NCBI RefSeq assembly: GCF_019977735.1
Contig: NZ_AP025019.1
Location: 62,001 to 126,000 of the forward strand
DNA: 64,000 bases
Source: Calothrix sp. PCC 7716
GTDB taxonomy: Bacteria; Cyanobacteriota; Cyanobacteriia; Cyanobacteriales; Nostocaceae
Direction: 5' to 3'
Below are positions 51,567-62,400 of the stretch, piece after piece. Below the pieces are notes generated by a model. That model did no database searches. It was not told the DNA's origin and worked only from the letters and a program-made list of their open reading frames with translations. Position 1 is the stretch's first letter. Each line of letters opens with the position of its first letter. Position numbers and translations under genes: made by a program.

Positions 51567-52553
51567 TTACCTTGCTTTTTTAAGGTTGGCAATTACAGTT
51601 GTTTCTCCAGCAGTATCTTTCAACGCGCGATAAATTGATAGAGCCTGATTTAGATGAGAGGTAGCCTTCTTCTTATCTCCCATCGCTAAGTAACATTTAC
51701 CTAAATTGTTAAGTGCAGAAGCTTCATTATCTCGATTTCCTGCAACACGACTTACTGAAAGTGACTGACTATAGTATGGAATTGCTTTACTACAGGCGCC
51801 GCTAAATTCATAAACATTCCCAATATTGCTTAAAGTAACAGCTTCGCCATTACTGTCGCGCAAGGCTCGAAATACAGTTAATGCCTGATTATGGTTAATT
51901 AATGCTTTTTGGCTTTGACCTAAAGCTGCATAAACTTTTCCTAAATTTGTTAGTGCAGCAGCCATGCCACTACGATTATTTACAGTACGGTAAATCTTTA
52001 ATGCACCCTCAAAATAAGATATCGCTTTTTGTTTGTCGCCAGTCCTATTGTATAAAACTCCTAACCCATTAAGTGTTGCCGCTTCTTTATAATTCTTCTG
52101 CTCACGAAAAATAAGTAAGGCTTGGTTATAAGATTCGAGTGCTTTCTGGTTATCTCCCAAAGAAGCATAAGCGGCGCCCAACCCATGTAACACGGTTCCC
52201 TCTAAATCACGATTACTAACTTCGCGAGTCAGTGGCAACGCCTGAGTATAATACTGAAGAACTTGCTGCTTTTCTCCCAAACTATTGTGAGCCAAAGCTA
52301 ATAAATTAAGTGTTTTTGCTTCCTCCTCCTTGTTCCCAGTTTTTTGATAAAGCTTTAAAGCTAATTCAAAATTGGCAATTGCTAACATAGTTGACTCAAT
52401 CTTGCCTATCTGATTCAACGATATCCCCTCGTTAACCAACTTCTTCACGTCAACCCCTTCAACCACTTGCGCCTTAACTATCATTGGCGCCATATATGTA
52501 GATGTAGATAATATTCCAGCCAAAGTTAAACCACAAACTTTTGAAGAAAGCAT
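51567..52553 (-). CDS. Secreted TPR protein
   Basis: 328 residues. Signal peptide MLSSKVCGLTLAGILSTSTY...VKAQ with likely cleavage after AQ. Seven TPR units of 40 residues follow, each with NLGxxYxxxGxxxxAixxyxQAL (for example LGAAYASLGDNQKALESYNQ). Such Sec-exported TPR proteins are common in Nostocales; they bind other proteins in the periplasm. The ATG at 52553 is used rather than an upstream TTG. Confidence 0.82.
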   Translation of the reverse strand: MLSSKVCGLTLAGILSTSTYMAPMIVKAQVVEGVDVKKLVNEGISLNQIGKIESTMLAIANFELALKLYQKTGNKEEEAKTLNLLALAHNSLGEKQQVLQYYTQALPLTREVSNRDLEGTVLHGLGAAYASLGDNQKALESYNQALLIFREQKNYKEAATLNGLGVLYNRTGDKQKAISYFEGALKIYRTVNNRSGMAAALTNLGKVYAALGQSQKALINHNQALTVFRALRDSNGEAVTLSNIGNVYEFSGACSKAIPYYSQSLSVSRVAGNRDNEASALNNLGKCYLAMGDKKKATSHLNQALSIYRALKDTAGETTVIANLKKAR

Positions 52554-52832
52554 AAACAATACCCATCAACTACAATTTCACTACATTAGTTTTAAAAAAT
52601 AATCAAAAAATAGTCTCAGCTAAAATATATATTTTTAATATTTATTTACATATTGAATTTTAAGTAAAATCAAACACCAGTATGATGTAAATGTGCTTTA
52701 TAACAGGCATCTTTAAGTGTTAAGTAAGTAGCAATAAACACTTAATGCGTCTAAGAATTTTGTTAGATGTAAGTTCAGCAATAATTCAACTATTATTGCT
52801 TTATATATAGAAGTGGGCAAACTATGTGTTTT

Positions 52833-53453
52833 TCATGGGTTTCTGTTGAACATATCATCTGTGTCCAAGGAATTGGTGTCAAATTGGCTAAGTGCCTGAG
52901 TAGCGGCTTGATATTCATCAGGTTCCATGCCAAAGGCAAGAGCGGAAGATTCCTCAAAATTACGCAAATCAGTGATTTCTCGTTCATTCAGCGGACGCAA
53001 AGTATTAACATTTTGCTTGTCGAAACTATCCTTAGCATCTTTAGCGTGATTGATACCAAGTGGTCGATAGTATTCAACAAGCCGATTAAATTCTCGAACT
53101 GCTTCCATTTTTTCAGCACTAAGCGCCATCACTTCGTCTACACGGCGCCCGTCACCAGCAATCTTTTCAAGATAATCTTCACGCACAGAACCATCAAAGT
53201 TGAGTATTTCTTGTTCAAAAGAGGTAAATATAGCTTCATATGCAGTGTAGTCAACCCATTCTTCAGGCGCCTCTTCATCAAGTTTTCTCAATTTCTGATA
53301 TTCAGTTTGAAGTCTCAACCCTTCTTTCTCAATATCAGCTTCACTCCAACCATTACCTCTACACCGAGCTATATAGTTTTCAGTCAGATTACCATTTGAA
53401 TCAAGCTTATGTTTCATTTGATTCAACCACCTCAAAGTTTGTGAGTATTCCAT
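52833..53453 (-). CDS. Hypothetical helical protein, 206 residues
   Basis: Starts MEYSQTLRWLNQMKHKLDSN. Highly charged and helical; ends DTDDMFNRNP. It is divergent from the giant gene (start codons 25 bases apart), so the two may share a control region. The opposite strand has a long open frame but its product is not protein-like. No family recognised. Confidence 0.55.
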   Translation of the reverse strand: MEYSQTLRWLNQMKHKLDSNGNLTENYIARCRGNGWSEADIEKEGLRLQTEYQKLRKLDEEAPEEWVDYTAYEAIFTSFEQEILNFDGSVREDYLEKIAGDGRRVDEVMALSAEKMEAVREFNRLVEYYRPLGINHAKDAKDSFDKQNVNTLRPLNEREITDLRNFEESSALAFGMEPDEYQAATQALSQFDTNSLDTDDMFNRNP

Positions 53454-53477
53454 ATTATTTATCCTTTATTTAAATTT

Positions 53478-56400
53478 ATGTCTATCCAAGCAAAGCATTT
53501 TGATACCCGTCTCAACAAGTGGATTCATATTGACGGAAACCAAGACAATCAAGAATCTATACTACAAGAAAAAATATCAAACACACTACTTGAAAGGTTT
53601 TTACCAGGTAAGCAGTTTTCCTTTGGTCATATGGATGACCAAACCACCTTTGAACAACTTGAAAACCATCCTGATGGGCATAAACTGCTATTATCTTCCA
53701 AATCTCGACTGCTGTATGGCTCCGAAGATTGCTTAGAAGTAATAAACCAGCTATGCCCCGACAGTAAAGACAGAGGCGCCTACGGTTCAATATTTTTGGG
53801 TGGATGCCGCACTGCCATTGACACTGAGTTAAATGTGTTAATTGTCGATGACATCACTGGGGAAAATGGCGGGATAATAGAAAAAGACCAAGCATATAAA
53901 CTTACAGGTGACTGCTACGGACAAATATCCGATGAAGTTTATCGCCAATTAACTGGTCATCAAGACGGTGATAAGTACCGTGTTATTCAACACCGCTTTG
54001 GTTGGACACCTGAAGATGGTGACGACGATAAACATAGATTCGGCAAAGGGACATTCCGCCCCGCTAACCTTAATGAAAATACACTTGACTACACCAGCCC
54101 ATCAAACAAACCAAAAATTGATGTAGTTATACCTTTATCTTCGTTCAAAGGTACTGATAAGGACAACCCAAACGGCGCCAGCAAACCACAAATCAAACCT
54201 GGTCTATACAAGCAAAAGGTATGGATTGGCGAAAAATCTCAAAGTGAACTAGGTAAAACTGCTATTTCGCAAGTAGTTGCTTCATTCCCTAAAGGTATGA
54301 AGGACTTCACTGAAATTATTGAACTAGAAGCACAAAAACTGGCAGAAGCTCAAAAAGACCCTCGCAAACTCGCTCAACTATACTGCGAAAAATATGAAAA
54401 GCGCAAAGAGTTCCTTGAGGAAGAGGCGACCAATTTAGAAAACGAAATCACTACTGAATTTGACCAAGACAAACAAAATAATCTTGATAAATTACGCGAA
54501 CGTCTTAATGATGATTCATTTATTTACAAAATTATTAAAGCCGACCTCGCCGCCGATGCCCAACTACTTGAAACCGAGAAGGTAAAAAACGCACTTACAG
54601 AATTTGTACAAAACGAATGGCGTGATATCGCTATTGGCAAAAAACTCACCTTCGAGCGCGCGCTTGTAATTCCCTCCAAAGACCTCAAAAACGGCGAAAT
54701 CTGTATACCAAAATATGAAAATAACGAAGAAGTATTAAACTTTCGTTCCCCTTTTCTCAATTCAAACGGTATGTGCGTATCAACCAACAAACTCGTTGAT
54801 GATATGCTTGGTCCTGATGGTAATAAACTCGAAGGTATTATTGTAGTTTCAGACGAAACATCTGAAAAAATGTACAAACGTATTTCTTCAGAAATTGAAA
54901 AAATACTGCCAGATGCTAAATCACAAAACATTAAATTAGATGGTATAGAAAATTACCTGAATAATAAAGAATATGACAAAAAGGAGATTCCTGATAAAAT
55001 TCAGTTTACAGACAAACTCAACGAATATATAGCTACGCTAAACAAAGCCGGATATAACATTGATTTATTACCATACGAGTCTGAGCAAGAAAGGCAAGCG
55101 CGCGATTACGACGGTGACTGTATTGGCTTTGAAAAGGCTAGCAAATACCCAAACCTTGCACAAGAAGCTATTGAACGCAATACACCAGAAAACGCCTATT
55201 TACCAACAATTAAGGAAAAAAAGCAGTCTTTCTATAATGAAGATGGTACACAGCCTTCATTTGAAAGAATTGCCAAACACATGAGCGATGGTATTAGTGT
55301 AGGTGTAATTAATAACCACCTTACATCAATTGAAGCACTTGAATCAGAACAAGAAATTATTAAATTATATGGTAGTAGTGAAGAAAAAATACAATATGTT
55401 TCTGAAGTAGCAAAACACTATTACAAAACCTTAAAAAGAGAAAACCCTAAAAAAGAATATACTATTATTCCCGAAAAATACAAAGAGCCAATGCGTGAAT
55501 TTACAAAATTGGCATATAGTGCTACATCTAATAATTCACCAGAATTAGCGCTTCAAGCAATGGCGGTTAATAAAGAGATGTACCGCGAATTGATTGCCGA
55601 TGCTGCATATCAAAACCAAATTGCAGTTGACTTGTTTAAAAGCGCCAAATCACCTGATATGAAGGCAATTAGACAAAATTCACGTTTACTACATCGTGAA
55701 GTTAATTATATTAAAGACAAGAAAGGTAATAAAGTATACGACACTGAAACAATTAATCCAACTGGACAATCACCAGTAGAATTACTAATTGCCAAAACAA
55801 ACCAGTACTTCCGCTCATCACAGCTTGAATCACGCGAAATTTCACAATTTAAAGATTTATTCAAAGACGTTGAATTCACTAATAACCAACGTTTAAGGGC
55901 AACCTTAGCTAAAAAAGAATTTGATACTGTATTCACCGCTGCCTCAATGCTATCAAGGCGCCGTGAAACCGAGAAAGGTCCAAGCATCGATTTAACTTTA
56001 CCAAATGACATTAAACTCGATGTTACAAATCTACTTGATGCTAAACATCCAGATGTTTGGAAAGCAAAAACACTTAAAATCAAAGTACAGCCAATTGATG
56101 AAGATAAGGTTACTAGCGACAGTCCACACAAGTATGAGATACTAGCACAAATTAATGGCGCCGTTGATAATGAAGGAAAAGATAAATATTTGAAGCTAGG
56201 CAACATTTCTAAAGAACAAGAATATGGCTTAATTAAACAAACAGGTACTCAGTTTGGGCAAGTATATAATATTAAAAATTTTGATTTTCAACCAGCTTTA
56301 AGCGAAGGGCAAGTTAAATTAATGTTTGACAATGCTTATGAAATAGCCCAAACATTTTACCAATCAATACCCGAAGATGAAAAATTAAGTATGGCTGCTG

Positions 56401-59400
56401 CTACTTGGGCAGTATCCACAACTAAATTTGCTAAAGACAAAAGTCAAACTAGTAGTGAACTAGAAGAAAGTGAGACAGGAAATAGCGAAATAGTAGCCAA
56501 AAAAACTTCTACTTTTGTATTTGCGGCATTTGAACAAGAAGTAATATCGCGTGTAGAAAATTTACAATTCAGTCAAACTAAGCTTACTAATATTGACAAA
56601 AACAGTCCTATATTCCAGCAGGAAAAAGTTGAAGTTCGCTATAACATTGACACCAACGGCAAAGATATAATCGAAGTTAAAAATCAAAGCGGGGAATATG
56701 AATATTTTGGTAATTTAGAAGCAGAAACAGGCAGAATGCCGATTGGTACTACTGCTGAAGCTCAAATAAGCTATAAAGATATTTATAGTGCTAATATTAC
56801 AACGCAAATACCAGGGACAACACCAGTCACATTCAAAATTACAGAATTAATAAAGCACGATTTAGGTCAACAATATTTTGATGGGAAAGAACTTCAAGAA
56901 CTAGAAATAAGAAATATACATCGTCCAATAGATACTTATACAATTAATATAAAAGATGGTAATAAGTTTATTAAAGTTGGTAATATCGACGAAAGCTCTA
57001 TAAAAGAAGGTATTGAGCAAGGTTGGTTGCCAGAAAAAACTGGGGTTGCAGGAGCGCAATTAAAACTTAAAATTACTCAAATTGTTTCGAGTAATAATAG
57101 TTATGCTGTTGGTGAAACTCCTGAAGGCAATCTTTTAAGGGTTAACCTTCACAAAGATTTTAAAAATGCTAATTTAAATAATGCTGAATATAGCGACGTA
57201 TATATGAAAGCATATAGTACCAGCAATATATACGTAGCTACCATTAAAGGAGAAGCAATAGGATTAATTGGTGAACATAAAGAAGTAAACTTTCCTCAAA
57301 GAACACATAAGCAACCATCTTTAGTTCAACAGCTTATCAACAATAAAGTAATCGAAGCAAACACTACTACAACTACCATTCCTGTTAAAGTTGAAAGCAA
57401 AATAAGCGCTGCCAACGTATCACTAAATCAAGAATCAATAAAATATCCTGAAGAGTGGATTAAACGACTTCAATTACTTAAATATGCTGAGAAGCAACTA
57501 ACAGAACAAGAAAGCAAGGCAAACAATATAATAGCCCAAATCAACGCACGCGATACCTTAATATTTCAAGATAGTCAGCAAAAAAAAGAAGGTGTATTTG
57601 GCATAGCCGTTGATAAAAGCAATATTGAAAATACCAAAAAATATCTAGAATTGAATAATATAAAGTACGCTGAATTGCCTGCTTCTCAGACAAAGCTAGA
57701 AGACAGAAAAGGGATGTCAGTATTAATAATTGATGAATCTTCTGTCAGCACAGAAAAGATGAAGTCAATATTTCTCAAAGATGGCAGAACGATTAAAAAT
57801 AGTGATGTACCATCAAAACTACCCATACCTAAAGACCAACTTGTATACTTTACTAACCCAAAGGCTGAATATGGTGATAAAACAAAAAGTGCAGTTGGCT
57901 TTGTGGTACCAACCAAAGATGCTGACACAGTGCAATCATGGATGGAAAACTTTCGTGCTTCAGTTAGCCAACTAACTCTTGGGAATACTACTATAGTGAT
58001 GGCTACATCCGCATCTGTAAATAAACAATTAGAAAATATACTTTCTAAAGAACTTGGCAAGCCCTTAGATGTTAGCATTACAGATGGCTATGATAAATAT
58101 GAAACAGCGACCACTAAACTTAAGGAAGTTATAGCAGTTACAGATTATACAGCATCTCAAGCAATCACCAAGCATCATGAAAACGAATATTATACTGTAC
58201 TTAAGCAATATGCAAATCGTCCTAAAGCGCTAAAAGCTGAAGAAGAAGAAATACTGCCACTGGCGCCTGTCGCACCTAGCGTTAATGAATCCTTACCGCA
58301 AAATTATAAAAATGTATACGAGTTAACACAAGAAGATAGATTCTATTTGCCTGTGGGTAGTACAGGTATCGAAAACGCTACCCAATTAGATGATTCACCA
58401 ACACGCCCAAGCATTGCACTTAATTTTGATGAACACATGTGGCTTGATTATGGGAAATCTACAGTAATCGCAGTTGATTTTCGGGAAATAGAAAATGCGC
58501 GCGAGCTACTACACTTAAACGCCATTAGCTTTGATGAAGCTGTTGGCATGAGTTACATTGGAGGATATAGTACTGATGAATTAACAAGCTTTTTATCAAA
58601 CAAAGGGTATTATACCTTTATAATTAAAAATGAAGATGTTTCTCAGCAAGAATTAGAATATATTAAACAATCATTAAATGTACAAAACGAATTCAATTCA
58701 CAAAACGAAACATTAATAGGCGCCAATAAAGCTACAAATTTTCTTGAGCAGTTGCCGAATGCACCAGAAAATATTAACAATATACTCAATCAATACATTG
58801 AAGATAAAGACTTATTCTTAAGTCAATGGCACACTCATGTTCAAAATGAAGCCGAACTGTATGTTTCTCCTGAATATCCTCCAACACAAAACTTAGTTTA
58901 TTTTATTGGTAAAATCCAGTCCTTGTCAATGGAAGAAATTAATCAAGAAGCGAAACAATTAAATGTGCTTGAAACAGCTTGGTTAAAACTCGCCACCGAA
59001 ACTGATATTAACTGTCCTTACGTCAAAGAAGGTGAAGAATGGAATAGGTTTCTTAATTCAACACTTTTCGACAATTTTAATAAAATCAGTACACATATTG
59101 AAAAATACACTAATACACAAACTGCAACTCCTAATACCCAACCCCCAGAGCAAACTCAACAATCGAATATTTTAGATACCAAAGTTGGTATCATTGTTCA
59201 ACAAATTAATCCTAAAGCCGAAACAATCGGCAATGGCTTTAACCAATCTCTTGCAGAAAAATATCCTAACGTAGCTAAAAAATTTGAGGAAAGCAAAGAA
59301 ACCCAAAAGGGTGTAAACTTTGTTCGTATTAATGATGATTTGTACGTTGCACAAATCGCATCGCAAATTAGCAGCGACATTACATCTAAACAAACAGACT

Positions 59401-62400
59401 TTAACAAACTAACTGCTGGTTTAAAAGAAATTGCTGATTTCGCTGATAAGAATAATTTACCAGTATATATACCACAAGGTTTAGCTGTCGAAGGTAAAGG
59501 CAAAGAAAGACTATCAAGTTGGGACAATGTTAAAAGCATTATTCATGAAAATCTTCCGAGTGCTGAAATTTTATTACCCAATCAAGATGCCATTAATGAC
59601 ATAAAAGAAAGAAACAAATTAACAAATGCTCCACCAACAGAAAATCTTGTTAGTTTGATAGGTAAAGCTGAAGAATTATCACAGGAAAAATATGATACCG
59701 CAATTAATTATCTATCTCCAAACGAACTAAAATGGGTATTGGTAAATTCTGGCTTGGGTAGCGAAAGCTTACCTGACTTAAGTAACGAAAAAGAAAGAAA
59801 ATTAATTTATAAAATTTTTGAAACCGAATATATATATGATAGACTACTTCAATCGACCGCTTCTAGAATAAGCGATGACGTTCTTACACAAATTACAAAT
59901 CTTAATAAACAGCTTGACAACGCTACCACAGCAGAAGAAGAAAGAAAAGCTGATAATACAAAATCAATATTAGTTGATAAATATGGCGAAAAGCTGTATT
60001 CACTCTTGGAAGAAAAAGCAGAGCAAAAATCACAGTTAATAACACTTCCTTCTTCTCAAGAAGCCAATAAAAATACACCTATAGAGATAATGGGCACAAT
60101 ATCAACTACTAAAATTGAAGAAATTCGCCAGCATCTCGAAGCAAACTATATTCAATTACTAGAAACAGATGTATCAAATTACTCACCAGGTAGGCAAGTA
60201 GGATGGGTAGGCGCCAAGTGGGAACTTAACAACAAAACTTTTTCATCTGGAGTGCAAGACAAAAAATTAATGGAGCTTCTTAAGCAAGTTTACCCAGATG
60301 GCGACATTGCACTTGTTACATATTCACCAAATCCAGGTCAAGGCATTAACTATCATCGCGATGACTCTTATGCTGCAAACGAAGCACGCAGTATTAATAT
60401 AGGTAATTCAGAATGGGGGTATCAACCAGCTAAAAGTAATATGGAACAATCACGCGATGAAAAAGCTAATACCCCAGTCGATGAATTTAAATTAGCATCG
60501 GGTACTGTTACGAGATTTCATTCTAAAAATGCACACGCAGCACTCAACACCGAAGCTGGAAGATGGAGCATTAATATTTGGTCGATAAAGGATTTATCGC
60601 AAAGCAAAGAAATTCGTGAAAAATACAATAATTTTCTACAATCAAACCAACCAGCGCGCGCGGTAGTCACTTCCAATAAAGACTTGACTATCAAAACAGG
60701 TGAATGGGCGCCAGGTGGCACAATCCAAGTAGACCGTCAGTATCCATCGATAGCAGCAGCAGAATTAGCGCAAATTATTCGCATCGGCAACAATACTCAG
60801 CAAAATGCAAAATCTCCAAATATACCAGATTCACCCAAAATATCAGGTAAACCAGTGACAATGGCATGGGATTTAACCAATCCTGACAAAAACGCTGGTG
60901 CCACTACCACCATTGATGCAATGCGCGGGAAAGGACGCGTACATTCCACCAGAAGTGAAAACTACTACGAAAAATACGGCATCAAAGAAGGTGATATCGC
61001 ACTCGCTGAAGGTAAAGACGGTAAACAAGTCGCTTTCCGTGTAGGCAAGCAATACAAAATTACCAAAGAAATGATTGGTAATCCTGATTATCAGCGCGCG
61101 TGGGTAAATTGGGAAAAACATAATGTTAGCGAGCTGTTGACAAGGCAATCTAAAAAAATTGATAACAAGCAACCTCTGTATGGTTTATTTATGGAACCAC
61201 TAGGGGACTATACTAATGGCAAAATAGTACCATTCTCAAGTGTCGAAATAGGCTCTGCTGCTTCATCTGGTATAGGCGCAGTACTAAACAATGCTACAAG
61301 CCTTGCTAAAAATTCAGGGAACCTAACATCAGATTACGAAATATCAATAAATGGTAATCCAGAAGCACCTGCTGGTAAATACGGTAGAGAAACACACCAA
61401 CTCAAACCAGCAGGCGCCCCATACAAGTCAGCCGAACATGCCTATGAGCATCAAAAACAAACTGACCCTAATAAAGATACTTACAAATTAATGGTAGAAG
61501 TGCTACAAGCCAAGCTTGAGCAGCATCCACGAATTGCTTCCACCATTACCAAACTTGGAGGTATCGACTACCTTGAAAAAGCTAAAGTTACCAATCAAAA
61601 CGATAATCAATGGGAAGGAATTGGCAAGGAATCAAAATTTATACGCGCGCTCTCTGAAGCCTACACCAACGTAATTCAAAAAACGCAAAGTAGTGAGCTT
61701 CTTACAAAGTTGGGCGGGACGGAAGCCGACACCTCTTCGAGGTTCGCCACTTTGGCGGAAAGGAAACCGTTCCCGCCAAGTGGACTCACCGCCCACTTTG
61801 CGCTTCCTCCCAAAACTACCAACCCACTTGCTTCCCTCGCACCTCTTAACGAAAGAGTAGCAAAAAATATGCCGAAGGATATTGCTATGGCTGAAGTCGC
61901 TACTCAATTTATTGGTAAGTCTGCGGCGCCGTTAGAAACACCATCATCCACACGCAATTACACTGAAGCATGGAACAAACTTGGGCTTGCTAATACAGGT
62001 AAATATACCAAAAACGACACAATCATGGTCAGTGCCAATGGTCCTTGGCGTGGTGTCACAATGCTTCAAATAGAACAGATTTTTAAAAAACATTATGAAC
62101 CGCTTCTTAGTAAAGGAGTAGAGGCAAAGGCATCTTTTGTACTTGGAACTGCCGATGGTGGCGACCAACTAATCAAGAAATTCCTTCAAGAAAATGGATA
62201 CAAACTTACTGATAGTGGTAAAGGATACCTGGTTGCTAATGTAAATGAAAAGGTTAAAGACAGCAACACGACTGAACCACCTCAAGAAATACCAACCAAG
62301 AAAACCACTCCGCCACAAAATAATCAAACAAACAATATCGCACCAGGCATTGTCATCAACTCACGCTCCACAGAACTTGGCGCCGCACTAACAAGTACTA

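Noticed and set aside
52824-53399. 191-codon plus-strand frame opposite the 52833 gene
   Set aside because: Composition (Phe/Ile/Ser rich) is that of an antisense shadow; the minus-strand product is the more protein-like.
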